Source of the DNA: an uncultured Desulfomonile sp.
Lineage (GTDB): Bacteria; Desulfobacterota; Desulfomonilia; Desulfomonilales; Desulfomonilaceae
Assembly: GCA_903853735.1 (NCBI GenBank)
Contig: CAINUH010000487.1
Location: 1 to 8,965, forward strand
Reading direction: 5' to 3'
Length of the DNA: 8,965 nucleotides
In this document: piece after piece, positions 1 through 6,733 of the stretch
Position numbering within the stretch: position 1 is the stretch's first letter
Layout: each line of letters opens with the position of its first letter
Notes under the pieces: model-generated
The model's input: only the letters and a program-made list of their open reading frames with translations
What the model was told of the DNA's origin: nothing
The model's database searches: none
Made by a program: the position numbers and the translations under genes

Positions 1-96
1 CTATTGTCGGAATCTTCCCTAAGTTATTGAGGAGTTACTCCCAGGGCATGTTCGGTAATGGCGTGAAGAGGCTTTTTGCCTTTAGTCCGGGGAAAC

Positions 97-462
97 TTAT
101 TCGGCCTCTGATTCAGGCGCATCTTCAACTACTTGCCATATTGCATCTATCCACGGCTGGATCTTGGGGTTTCCGCTGAGAATTCGACGAACCTCTCTGT
201 GCTGATACACCGTGCCCATCACCACCATATCGGTAATGGCGCCTTCTTCCTCATAATAGGCCTGGCTACTGATCGCTGCCTCCGCACCAATATCGTTGTA
301 CACGGTTTTTACGAAGCGGGCTTCTACACCCGGAACTCGCTCGACGAAGACGTTGATGTGGATTGCTCGGGTGGCCATCATTTTGCTGTTATTCGACCCC
401 AGAGCGTCAATGGTTTCCGCAGCCTTTTTTACTGAATCCAACACTATCTTGCTCGCCTTCAT
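97..462 (-). CDS. Hypothetical protein, 121 aa
   Basis: I do not recognise this protein family. The start is supported by a GGAGG ribosome site followed after six bases by ATG at 462. The protein is soluble, with no signal peptide or membrane segment and no cysteines, so it is not a redox-metal protein of the kind seen upstream. The first 20 residues look helical, followed by a likely beta strand (AIHINVFVERV, about 33-43), a mixed middle part with an acidic YYEEEG patch (69-74), a hydrophobic strand DMVVMGTVY (about 78-86) and an acidic tail ending ESEAE. It lies 104 bp downstream of the ferritin-like gene on the same strand and may be its last operon partner. Reading frame, ribosome site and co-orientation make it very likely a real gene. 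Its function is unknown. Confidence 0.8.
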   Translation of the reverse strand: MKASKIVLDSVKKAAETIDALGSNNSKMMATRAIHINVFVERVPGVEARFVKTVYNDIGAEAAISSQAYYEEEGAITDMVVMGTVYQHREVRRILSGNPKIQPWIDAIWQVVEDAPESEAE

Positions 463-566
463 TCCCGCCTCCGAGCGTACTCACTCCAGGACGATTCTTT
501 TTCTCTTCATCGGAGTGTATTCTTCAATCTATGAAGGGTGTTACTTGTTTCTCTTAAAATAACTGT
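463..566 (-). other. Spacer between ferritin-like gene and hypothetical gene
   Basis: This 104-bp spacer holds the ribosome site of the downstream gene and a weak dyad, CTTCA-N5-TGAAG at 522-536. No convincing promoter or U-tailed terminator is visible, so read-through from the ferritin-like gene is plausible. Confidence 0.4.
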
Positions 567-1022
567 TCAGTTATCGGTCATGATAAAGTCATCATATTCG
601 ATTTCAAAACGTAGCTTGTGTTTGGCTTCCTCTTGAGCCAAAGACAGAAAGGTCCCCTCCAGGTTTTCGTCGTCGACGGCCGCCGCGAGATCAATGTACA
701 TTTTGAAGGCTTTTTTCTCTTTTTTCATGGCAAGTGCCAAAGCCTGTTGATAATCCATAGTCGCATTGGGATCAACATCCACCAGATAGTCGGCTATTTT
801 GAGATCCAAGACCTTTTGCTCGGCAGGAACCAGCCGTTTACCCTGTTTAATATCGAGCAGCTTGCTCTTGTGTCCCATCTCTTCCTTTGCAAAATCGTTG
901 AAAATCTTGCTCATCCAAGGCCGCTTCATGCTATTCCCCAAATCGGTGTAGAATTGGTAAGCCTGTTCTTCCTGTTCGACGGCAAAATCCAGAATTTCGT
1001 CTACGGATTTCCACTGCTTCAT
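567..1022 (-). CDS. Ferritin-like diiron protein (rubrerythrin without rubredoxin domain)
   Basis: This 151-residue four-helix-bundle protein belongs to the rubrerythrin/ferritin-like superfamily. It shows the paired diiron ligand pattern: a glutamate in the first helix (E18 or E19 in VEQEEQAY), EEMGH with E48 and H51, a glutamate in the third helix (E102 in MKKEKKAF), and EEAKH with E132 and H135. There are no cysteines, so the C-terminal rubredoxin domain of classical rubrerythrin is missing and electrons must come from a separate donor. Likely roles are peroxide reduction or iron oxidation and storage in the cytoplasm; the sequence does not decide between them. The start at 1022 has a GGAGGTG site five bases upstream. 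It has its own candidate promoter in the gap after cydB. Family assignment is strong, exact activity inferred. Confidence 0.88.
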   Translation of the reverse strand: MKQWKSVDEILDFAVEQEEQAYQFYTDLGNSMKRPWMSKIFNDFAKEEMGHKSKLLDIKQGKRLVPAEQKVLDLKIADYLVDVDPNATMDYQQALALAMKKEKKAFKMYIDLAAAVDDENLEGTFLSLAQEEAKHKLRFEIEYDDFIMTDN

Positions 1023-1059
1023 AATGTCACCTCCAAGTACTTCGACTGTTCCCTAGAAT

Positions 1060-1074
1060 ATAATATAAAATTAT
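1060..1074. promoter_or_regulatory. AT-rich dyad overlapping -10 of ferritin-like gene
   Basis: ATAAT-N5-ATTAT forms a 15-bp inverted repeat that covers the candidate -10 box. Fur-family boxes (Fur, PerR) are AT-rich dyads in such positions, and a PerR-like gene lies in this window. The link to PerR is inference; this AT-rich dyad could also arise by chance. Confidence 0.3.
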
Positions 1075-1089
1075 GAAAGTGGCTGACAA
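1062..1089 (-). promoter_or_regulatory. Sigma70-like promoter for ferritin-like gene
   Basis: On the minus strand TTGTCA (1084-1089) is followed by a 16-bp spacer and TATATT (1062-1067), each matching five of six consensus bases. It lies about 40-67 bp before the ATG at 1022. It suggests the last two genes can be transcribed independently of cydAB. Confidence 0.5.
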
Positions 1090-1092
1090 AAG

Positions 1093-1108
1093 GCCTGGTT
1101 AACCGGGC
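1093..1108 (-). terminator. Weak hairpin just after cydB
   Basis: The minus strand reads GCCCGG-TTAA-CCAGGC, a six-position stem with one C-A mismatch, followed by CTTTTG. It begins four bases past the cydB stop. The short T-run and mismatch make it a weak terminator at best; partial attenuation is possible. Confidence 0.3.
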
Positions 1109-1112
1109 TACG

Positions 1113-2138
1113 TCAGTAAGCCTCGTCCGATGCCAGGTGTTCATCAGTGACCTTATCCTTAAAAATGTAATAGACCCACCCCTGATACGCGATGACAATG
1201 GGCACAAAGGTGAGGGCAACTGCCAGCATGATCTTGAGAGTCAGTGTGCTGGATGCCGAGTTAAAAGCCGTCAGACTGAACGCCGGATTCAGGCTGGACG
1301 GGTAAAGGTTGGGGTAAAGTCCCACCACTCCGAACATGACAGCGCTGACTATGGTGGCGCACGATGAGAACCATGCTTTCCACCATGCTCCGCCTGCCAT
1401 GAAAAGCCGTGTGAAAACCAGGGCTGCTACGGTTATCAGGGGGATAACAAATAGTACTGGGTTGCTTAGATAGTTGAGGTACAGGGGTGTGGCGAACCAG
1501 GTGTAACCGAGAAACACCACTGCCACCACGAGCAGCACGGCCCACAGACGTGAAGCCGCAGAGGCAACTCGACGAAAAAGGGCGCCATCGGACTTTATCG
1601 TAAGCCAAAGAGCCCCGTGCAACAAGAACATCGCCACAAACAGAACTCCTCCCGCAAGTCCGTAGGGGTTGAGCAACGTAAATAGATCCCCCTGGAATAC
1701 GTGATTCCCGTCAAAGGGTATGCCCTGAAAAATGTTGGCAAAAGCCACCCCGAAAAGAAACGCCGGCAGGAAACTTCCAAGAAACAGGCACACGTCCCAG
1801 AGTTTTCTCCACGCGGGACTGTCCACTTTCCCTCTGAATTCGAAAGAGACTGCTCGGATAATCAGGGCAAAGAGTATCAATAGTAACGGCGTATACAATG
1901 TACTAAACATCACTGCGTAAGTGATGGGGAACGCTGCAAACGTGACTCCGCCCGCGGTGATCAGCCAGACTTCATTCCCGTCCCAAAACGGCCCCATTGA
2001 GTTGTAAATAATCCTTCTGTCCTTATCGTCACGTGCCAGAAAAGGCATAAGCGTACCCAGGCCTAAATCGTACCCGTCCAGCATGAAATAAACGGACCAC
2101 AATATACCCCACAGCATGAACCAAACGGTTTCCAACAT
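1113..2138 (-). CDS. cydB: Cytochrome bd quinol oxidase subunit II
   Basis: This is the 341-residue integral membrane partner of CydA in cytochrome bd oxidase, which reduces O2 to water with electrons from quinol. Family hallmarks are visible in order: the first membrane helix with MLDGYDLGLG (19-28), FWDGNEVWLITAGG (51-64), the GSFLPAFLFGVAFAN segment and LLNPYGLAGG. Near the C-terminus, YPSSLNPAFSLTAFNSASS aligns with the PSS...LT...ATSSQLTL region of E. coli CydB as I remember it. About eight to nine hydrophobic helices are evident, and length is close to the usual 340-380. The ATG at 2138 was chosen over an in-frame GTG at 2150, because the AAGGTGG ribosome site (2147-2153) overlaps that GTG and sits eight bases from the ATG. 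cydA lies 109 bp upstream. No small cydX-type gene is seen beside it. Confidence 0.96.
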   Translation of the reverse strand: MLETVWFMLWGILWSVYFMLDGYDLGLGTLMPFLARDDKDRRIIYNSMGPFWDGNEVWLITAGGVTFAAFPITYAVMFSTLYTPLLLILFALIIRAVSFEFRGKVDSPAWRKLWDVCLFLGSFLPAFLFGVAFANIFQGIPFDGNHVFQGDLFTLLNPYGLAGGVLFVAMFLLHGALWLTIKSDGALFRRVASAASRLWAVLLVVAVVFLGYTWFATPLYLNYLSNPVLFVIPLITVAALVFTRLFMAGGAWWKAWFSSCATIVSAVMFGVVGLYPNLYPSSLNPAFSLTAFNSASSTLTLKIMLAVALTFVPIVIAYQGWVYYIFKDKVTDEHLASDEAY

Positions 2139-2247
2139 GGTTAGTACCACCTTTCAGTCATGATCCAGCCTGACAAGAGATTGAATGCGAGTTCAACTCC
2201 AGAAAACCCGTTGGAATTCCTGAGGCTCAACCCCCCAAAAAAACTCC
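2139..2247 (-). other. Spacer between cydA and cydB
   Basis: This 109-bp spacer is longer than usual for cydAB. Near the cydA stop it contains a homopolymer stretch (seven T then six G on the minus strand, 2231-2243) and, at its end, the cydB ribosome site. No gene or convincing terminator is visible. Confidence 0.35.
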
Positions 2248-3552
2248 TCAAGCCAACTCGGGCCCTTTCTTGGCGTTTTTTATGATCAGAGCGAACGCGG
2301 CAAGGCCAAGGAGCGAATACAGCACGATGAAGGCCAGGAGGGAGATTGCCACCTGGGACGCTGCTACCGGCGAACTTGCCGCAGACGTTCTCATCACATG
2401 ATAAACAATCCAAGGCTGACGGCCGACTTCGGTCACTATCCACCCGAGAAGCCCGGCCAGGTAAGGAAGAGGGATTGCGTACATCATAATTCTCAGGTAA
2501 CGCGGGCTGGATTCCAATCTGTTTCTCTGTAACAAACCAATAAACGCCAGCAGCACGAACAGAAAGCCCAAGCCCACCATAATTCTAAAGGAACCAAATA
2601 CGAGAGTGACCGGAGGCCTGTCCTCTATGGGCCAACTCTTGAGACCTCTTACTTCCGCATTCCAGTCGCCGTACACCAGACGGCTTAAAAACTTGGGTAT
2701 CTGAAACATCTCGACAAGATTACGCTGATTGGCTTCGTCGGGGACGATCAGCATTGAAAAGGGAGCACCTTTCCGAGTCTCCCATTGTGCCTCGACCGCG
2801 GCGAGTTTTTCCGGCTGAACCAAAGCCATCTCTCTTCCGTGAAGATCTCCCACGAATGCTTCGGAAACGGCAAAAATGAAGGTAAAAACAAGGGCTATTC
2901 TGAACGATTTAGTAAAGAAGACAACGTTGCTTGTCCTGAGGATGTGGTAAGCGCTTATACCCATCACAAAAAAACCGGCTACTAAGTAGCCTGCGAATGT
3001 CGTATGGAGATAGGTCAGGATGGCAAAAGGTTGTGAAACGATCGCCCACAGATCTGTAAGTTCAGCCCGGCCGTTTCGAATTGCATAACCCACAGGATGC
3101 TGCATCCACGAATTTGCGACCAGGATCCAGAATGCAGACATATTGGAGGCAATCGCCACTATCCAAATACAGGCCGCATGAAACTTGGGAGAAAGCTTTT
3201 TCCAGCCAAAAGCCCACACTGCAATGAAAGTGGATTCCAGGAAAAAAGCTACTGAAGCTTCAATTGCCAAAAGCGATCCAAAGATGTCACCCACGTATTT
3301 CGAGTACCCAGCCCAGTTGGTTCCAAATTGAAATTCCAGGGTAAGACCGGTGACAACTCCCACGACAAAGTTGATGAGGAATAGTTTTCCCCAGAACTTA
3401 GCCATTTTCTTGTATTCTTCGTTGCCTGTTCTCACGTAAAAGGTCTCCATGATAGCAACCAGAATAGAAAGGCCCAGCGTCAAGGGAACGAACAGAAAAT
3501 GAAATAATGTGGCAACTGCAAACTGCAGCCGGGACAACATTACGACGTCCAT
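2248..3552 (-). CDS. cydA: Cytochrome bd quinol oxidase subunit I
   Basis: This 434-residue membrane subunit carries the quinol site and the three hemes of cytochrome bd. Conserved residues line up with E. coli CydA: H18 (H19, heme b595), E98 and E106 (E99 and E107, proton path), H183 and M325 (H186 and M393, heme b558 ligands), and GRQPW at 377-381. The quinol-binding loop is present as GREMALVQPEKLAAVEAQW, with K249 and E254 in the K252/E257 positions. The protein is much shorter than the 522-residue E. coli form, consistent with the short Q-loop class. The ATG at 3552 follows AGGAGG at a five-base distance; the longer open frame starts without such a site. It follows a HEAT-repeat gene by 77 bp. 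In an anaerobe its expected role is oxygen scavenging at the membrane. Confidence 0.97.
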   Translation of the reverse strand: MDVVMLSRLQFAVATLFHFLFVPLTLGLSILVAIMETFYVRTGNEEYKKMAKFWGKLFLINFVVGVVTGLTLEFQFGTNWAGYSKYVGDIFGSLLAIEASVAFFLESTFIAVWAFGWKKLSPKFHAACIWIVAIASNMSAFWILVANSWMQHPVGYAIRNGRAELTDLWAIVSQPFAILTYLHTTFAGYLVAGFFVMGISAYHILRTSNVVFFTKSFRIALVFTFIFAVSEAFVGDLHGREMALVQPEKLAAVEAQWETRKGAPFSMLIVPDEANQRNLVEMFQIPKFLSRLVYGDWNAEVRGLKSWPIEDRPPVTLVFGSFRIMVGLGFLFVLLAFIGLLQRNRLESSPRYLRIMMYAIPLPYLAGLLGWIVTEVGRQPWIVYHVMRTSAASSPVAASQVAISLLAFIVLYSLLGLAAFALIIKNAKKGPELA

Positions 3553-3629
3553 ATAAACCTCCTCGTGAACCACATCGGGAGTCGTGGTATCTTCCGCCTT
3601 CTATTTTTTCAGTGTAGCAGTATTCTCTC

Positions 3630-4370
3630 TCACGAATTAGAATTGCTCTTGCTCGGATCGGGGGCGTCACCTTTTTTTATGCACAGCATTTGTAAAGCTT
3701 CCTTGGCCACGTCTTTTACGTGGAGTTTTGCAGCTTGGTTACCGATATATGTATGAAATTCGGAATCATCGTCCAACATGGTCCGTAGTTTTGGAACGGC
3801 CTCGTCGGTACCGGTTAAACCGATGGCTAATGCAGCGAGGCCCCTAACAGTCGCGTCTTTGGACTCCAGATACTTGGTGAGGCAGTCCCCGGCTCCTCGG
3901 AGCAGATGTGGACGCACTGCGGCCAGCCGCGCCCAAGCCCACAGAAGTCCCTGCTGCAAACCTTCGTGTTCCAGGAAATTACCGCGTTCATCTGCATAAG
4001 AAGCAAGAATTGAGGAGTATTCAGTTGAGAGTTTCTCACTACGCGCCAGGGCCTCGCCTATAACCTCCGGCGCTCCCCATCCAATTCCCCCGGATTCTTC
4101 ATTCAGACTCCACATCAGGCGTCGTATGATGACTCTGGCGTCTTCGATGTTCGTGAGAGTCAGATTTTCGATCACTGCGCCCATGGCAATAACGGCTCTC
4201 CATCGCACCTTTTGGTCGGAGTGGAGGAGAAAAGAGAAGAGAGGATTGATAACCTTTCTGCCCGGCAGCATGCTCAATTCTCTTAGACTATTTTCAAAAT
4301 CAGCCGCCTGAAGGAGAACCAGCACATGCTGTTTGAGACCTCGACCTCTCCCGGAGTAAGTTTCCGACAT
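3630..4370 (-). CDS. HEAT-repeat-like protein of unknown function
   Basis: The 246-residue soluble protein is rich in amphipathic helices arranged like HEAT (PBS-lyase-type) repeats. The clearest units are INPLFSFLLHSDQKVRWRAV with the following IAMGAVI (about 41-67) and ATVRGLAALAIG with VPKLRTMLDDDSEF (about 173-205). Between them are a Gly-rich SGGIGWGAPEVIGEALA segment (93-109) and GLLWAWARLAAVRPHLL (141-157). No catalytic motif, signal peptide or membrane helix is visible. HEAT proteins usually act as protein-binding scaffolds. The start at 4370 is preceded by an AGAGGTGG ribosome site, better than the in-frame ATG 48 bp upstream. Its position between roo and cydA suggests a role linked to one of these oxygen reductases, for example assembly or complex docking, but that is inference only. 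Confidence 0.82.
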   Translation of the reverse strand: MSETYSGRGRGLKQHVLVLLQAADFENSLRELSMLPGRKVINPLFSFLLHSDQKVRWRAVIAMGAVIENLTLTNIEDARVIIRRLMWSLNEESGGIGWGAPEVIGEALARSEKLSTEYSSILASYADERGNFLEHEGLQQGLLWAWARLAAVRPHLLRGAGDCLTKYLESKDATVRGLAALAIGLTGTDEAVPKLRTMLDDDSEFHTYIGNQAAKLHVKDVAKEALQMLCIKKGDAPDPSKSNSNS

Positions 4371-4442
4371 GTTCCACCTCTTTGCTTTTTTTGGGCACGT
4401 CGGATATCCATCTTCCAAGGGCCACGAGCAAAGCCCGGCTTC

Positions 4443-5639
4443 CTAACAGTCATCCTTGATGGCGCTCGCCAGTTCACGACCTAATTCAACGCATTTTCGT
4501 AGTCCCTCGTGATTCGGCACAAATTGGAGGCTTATTCCGGGGCTTACTGCCTTGATCTTCATTTCCTCAAGAGACTTCGTTATCAGCTTTACAGCTTCGC
4601 CACTCCATCCGTAAGAGCCGAACGCAACGCCTATTTTGCCGGCGGGACGCAGGCCTTTCATGTAGCACAGCATGTCCGCCATGCGGGGAAGCATCCCGTT
4701 GTTGAGAGTGGCGGATCCTATTACTACCGCCTTGGAGTCAAGCAATTGCGTGATTACATCACTCCTGTGATCAACGCTGAGATCCATCAACCTGGTGCTG
4801 ATCCCTTTTTCTATGAGGCCGTCCGCTATTGCCCTGGCCATCATCTCGGTGCTGTGCCACATTGTGTCGTAAATTATGAGGGCCTTTTGTTTTGGAATCT
4901 GCTTACTCCACCGGTCGTAAGCCGCAACAATTTGTTGTGGGTTGTCACGCCAAATCAGACCGTGGTCAGGAGCAATCATGTCTATCTTCAGGTCCATTTT
5001 TTGGACGTTTGAAATCAGCTTCTGAATGAGTGGGGAGTATGGAAGAAGAATATTGGCATAGTATTTTTCAGCATGAGCCATCAGTTCGGAAGAATCTACC
5101 TCGTCGTTGAAGCGTTCACTTGTAGCCCAGTGCTGTCCAAAAGCATCGCTGGAAATGAGTAGAGCGTCTTCCTTAATGTAGGAAACCATGCTGTCCGGCC
5201 AGTGGAGCATTCTCGTCTCTATAAATTGGACAGTTCTACTTCCCAGGCTGATTTCCTGTCCCGTGCCCACGACTTCGTAGGGCCAGTCGTCACGGTGGTA
5301 GTGAGCCAGCAGAGCTTGCTTGCCTTTAGGGCTGCAGAAAATCTTCTCAGGTTTGATGGCGTCGACTATTTCCGGTATCGAACCGGAATGGTCGGGTTCA
5401 ACATGATTGACTACGAGGTAGTCAATCTTGGTCGGTTCGACCACTTTTCTTATATTGTGCAGCAAATCACTCTTGAACGGTTTCTTAACCGTGTCAAAGA
5501 GCGTTATTTTTTCGTCAATAATCAGAAATGAGTTGTAGGTTGTGCCTCTTTGAGTTGAATACCCATGAAAATCACGCATGGTCCAGTCTACAGCTCCAAC
5601 CCAGTTAATACCTTTCTTAACTTCCACAAGTGTACGCAA
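4443..5639 (-). CDS. roo: Rubredoxin:oxygen oxidoreductase (flavodiiron protein, FprA type)
   Basis: The 398-residue cytoplasmic flavodiiron protein reduces O2 to water (some members reduce NO) with electrons from rubredoxin. The N-terminal metallo-beta-lactamase-like domain (about 1-250) carries the whole diiron ligand set: H79, E81, D83, H146, D165 and H226, with H84 in the HxExDH motif. The C-terminal flavodoxin domain (about 251-398) shows the FMN phosphate loop YDTMWHSTE (257-265), then SATLNNGMLP and FGSYGWSGEA. The start is a TTG at 5639 with GGAGG six bases before it. With this start the ligand numbers equal those of Desulfovibrio gigas Roo as I remember them. The open frame extends to an ATG at 5756, but that ATG has no good ribosome site and would add 39 residues unlike the family. 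It lies downstream of a rubredoxin gene, as in D. gigas. Confidence 0.96.
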   Translation of the reverse strand: MRTLVEVKKGINWVGAVDWTMRDFHGYSTQRGTTYNSFLIIDEKITLFDTVKKPFKSDLLHNIRKVVEPTKIDYLVVNHVEPDHSGSIPEIVDAIKPEKIFCSPKGKQALLAHYHRDDWPYEVVGTGQEISLGSRTVQFIETRMLHWPDSMVSYIKEDALLISSDAFGQHWATSERFNDEVDSSELMAHAEKYYANILLPYSPLIQKLISNVQKMDLKIDMIAPDHGLIWRDNPQQIVAAYDRWSKQIPKQKALIIYDTMWHSTEMMARAIADGLIEKGISTRLMDLSVDHRSDVITQLLDSKAVVIGSATLNNGMLPRMADMLCYMKGLRPAGKIGVAFGSYGWSGEAVKLITKSLEEMKIKAVSPGISLQFVPNHEGLRKCVELGRELASAIKDDC

Positions 5640-5645
5640 TGTTGT

Positions 5646-5650
5646 CCTCC
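5646..5650 (-). promoter_or_regulatory. Ribosome binding site deciding the roo TTG start
   Basis: GGAGG on the minus strand lies six bases before TTG at 5637-5639. No ATG is available at a suitable distance, and the next in-frame GTG (5625-5627) is 18 bases away from the site. Confidence 0.7.
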
Positions 5651-5736
5651 ACAAAAAAATGTTTGAAAAAAGTTGGCGGCCTGCCTCCACCGTGCTGATG
5701 GTAGGGTAGAATTCAGGCGTTTCTTGCCCGTCAATA

Positions 5737-5750
5737 TTCGGCTTTCCGAA
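5737..5750. repeat. Small inverted repeat in rubredoxin-roo spacer
   Basis: TTCGG-CTTT-CCGAA is a perfect five-base-pair hairpin in the 168-bp spacer between the rubredoxin stop and the roo start. It has no T-run after it in the direction of transcription, so it is not a standard terminator. It could affect mRNA processing or stability between the two genes. Confidence 0.35.
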
Positions 5751-5807
5751 AAACATCTCGGATTGCTACGGCCAAGCCCATCTCGAACGGGGAGGCGCCG
5801 AAACTCG

Positions 5808-5966
5808 TTATTCGGGAGAAAATGAATCCTTGCCGGCGCCGCACACCGGGCAAACCCAATCTGCGGGCACGCTGTCAAAGGCTGTTCCTGCATTTACTCC
5901 GTTGTCAGGATCGCCGATTGCCGGATCATAAACATAGCCACACACGTCACACACATACTTTGTCAT
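5808..5966 (-). CDS. rub: Rubredoxin (52 aa, CX2C type)
   Basis: This is a classical rubredoxin of 52 residues with a single Fe(Cys)4 centre. The translation begins [15 protein letters not shown] and ends [14 protein letters not shown]. Iron ligands are C6, C9, C39 and C42, the same positions as in Desulfovibrio rubredoxins. The aromatic core (Y4, Y11, Y13, F30, W37, F49) is complete. A GGGAGGAG ribosome site precedes the ATG by about three bases. The gene is short enough for length-filtered gene calling to miss. It sits 168 bp upstream of roo on the same strand. The D. gigas rubredoxin and roo genes are likewise adjacent, so this is the most likely physiological electron donor to Roo in this window. 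Confidence 0.96.
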   Translation of the reverse strand: MTKYVCDVCGYVYDPAIGDPDNGVNAGTAFDSVPADWVCPVCGAGKDSFSPE

Positions 5967-6070
5967 AGCTCCTCCCTTTTCTTTGGTGTTATTGACAAGC
6001 CTCTAAAGGAGACTTCCGTCGACTTCCTGTTGCCGGGCGCAAGCTCGACTTAATGCACTTCGAACCAACC

Positions 6071-6099
6071 GTATATTATGTGAAACTTGCTAGGCTCAA
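6071..6099 (-). promoter_or_regulatory. Possible promoter before rubredoxin-roo unit
   Basis: On the minus strand TTGAGC (6094-6099) is followed by an AT-rich block with possible -10 boxes: TAATAT (6073-6078, 15-bp spacer) or ATATAC (6071-6076, 17-bp spacer). It lies just over 100 bp before the rubredoxin ATG, inside the 170-bp gap after the iron-sulfur flavoprotein gene. The match is moderate. Confidence 0.3.
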
Positions 6100-6113
6100 A
6101 ATCTCCGGCTTCA

Positions 6114-6127
6114 TTTCTCACGAGAAA
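6114..6127. repeat. Inverted repeat after iron-sulfur flavoprotein gene
   Basis: TTTCTC-AC-GAGAAA is a perfect 14-base dyad ten bases past the stop codon. On the minus strand the T-rich run comes before the hairpin rather than after it, so it does not look like a terminator for the upstream gene. It may be an operator-like site just upstream of the possible promoter. Confidence 0.3.
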
Positions 6128-6136
6128 AAACAAAAG

Positions 6137-6721
6137 TTAAGGCATGGACTTCGAGGACAAGGTCCTACCAAAATCAAATGCTTCTCGCAGATGCTCGGGG
6201 GAAGTCCGCACATCGCCCCGGCGCTCAACCGATCTTATCAGGACGCCTCCCTCATACGTCATATCGAGAGCGTCATAGAAATACTTTGCGACCAGTTGGG
6301 CGCCTTCGAATAAACTCCTGCCTTTTGTGGCGCCCACTGAAATGAGGTATCCCCGGCCTCTATCAAGGGACTTCCTGCGCTCAGCGGATTTGTGAAGTCT
6401 CTTCCGGCACCACATGGCCTGACAACGATCTATGAGAGCTTTGGCCTGAGCCGTGATCCCATAGAAAAAAATTGGCGAGGCCAGTATTATTGCTTGGGCT
6501 TCCAAGAATTTAGGATACACGGTTTGCATGTCGTCTTGCACTACGCACTCACCGGTTTCGTCGCAGCCGCCGCACTCATGGCATCCGCTCATTTGCAGTT
6601 CGCAGCATCGTATGGTGGATATTTCAAAGCCTGCCGTTTCAGCCCCTCTCAGAGCCTCTTCCAAGAGAATATCAGTGTTACCGCCGATGCGTGGACTTCC
6701 ATAAATTCCTAATACTTTCAT
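6137..6721 (-). CDS. Iron-sulfur flavoprotein, NADPH-dependent FMN reductase fold
   Basis: The 194-residue flavodoxin-like protein begins with an FMN-binding motif, GSPRIGGNTDILLEEAL (8-24). A compact cysteine motif follows: C47-x2-C50-x2-C53-x5-C59, which in the Isf family binds a [4Fe-4S] cluster beside the FMN. The next conserved segment, SPIFFYGITAQAKALIDRCQ (82-101), is typical of this FMN reductase fold. Isf-type proteins pass electrons between ferredoxin-like donors and acceptors and have been linked to oxygen and peroxide reduction in anaerobes. No NAD(P)H-binding domain beyond the flavodoxin fold is seen. It starts 12 bp after the rubredoxin-like gene, so the two are almost certainly cotranscribed. 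An electron-transfer role towards the nearby rubredoxins is plausible inference. Confidence 0.88.
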   Translation of the reverse strand: MKVLGIYGSPRIGGNTDILLEEALRGAETAGFEISTIRCCELQMSGCHECGGCDETGECVVQDDMQTVYPKFLEAQAIILASPIFFYGITAQAKALIDRCQAMWCRKRLHKSAERRKSLDRGRGYLISVGATKGRSLFEGAQLVAKYFYDALDMTYEGGVLIRSVERRGDVRTSPEHLREAFDFGRTLSSKSMP

Positions 6722-6733
6722 GACTAACTCGAT

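Noticed and set aside
31..41. GGAGT-T-ACTCC palindrome and an AGGC-N5-GCCT hairpin (69-81) near the left edge, considered as a terminator
   Set aside because: Stems are only four to five base pairs and no T-run follows on the minus strand. The first 96 bases show no gene, so the end of the transcript cannot be placed.
618..1076. Open frame of 152 codons on the plus strand
   Set aside because: It is fully antisense to the ferritin-like gene, has no recognisable domain and lacks a good ribosome site. The minus-strand frame has clear diiron motifs.
2231..2243. Seven-T, six-G homopolymer tract after the cydA stop, considered as a phase-variation or frameshift site
   Set aside because: It lies beyond the stop codon of a full-length cydA, and cydB starts independently with its own ribosome site, so slippage would not change either protein.
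2141..2443. Open frame of 100 codons on the minus strand spanning the cydA end and the cydA-cydB gap
   Set aside because: Most of it overlaps the conserved C-terminal part of cydA in another frame. It has no membrane pattern of a small Cyd subunit.
4509..5012. Open frame of 167 codons on the plus strand
   Set aside because: It is antisense to roo, whose protein motifs are unambiguous. The translated product resembles no protein I know.
5588..5893. Open frame of 101 codons on the minus strand
   Set aside because: It overlaps the end of the rubredoxin gene and the start of roo in another frame; both real genes have full motifs and ribosome sites.
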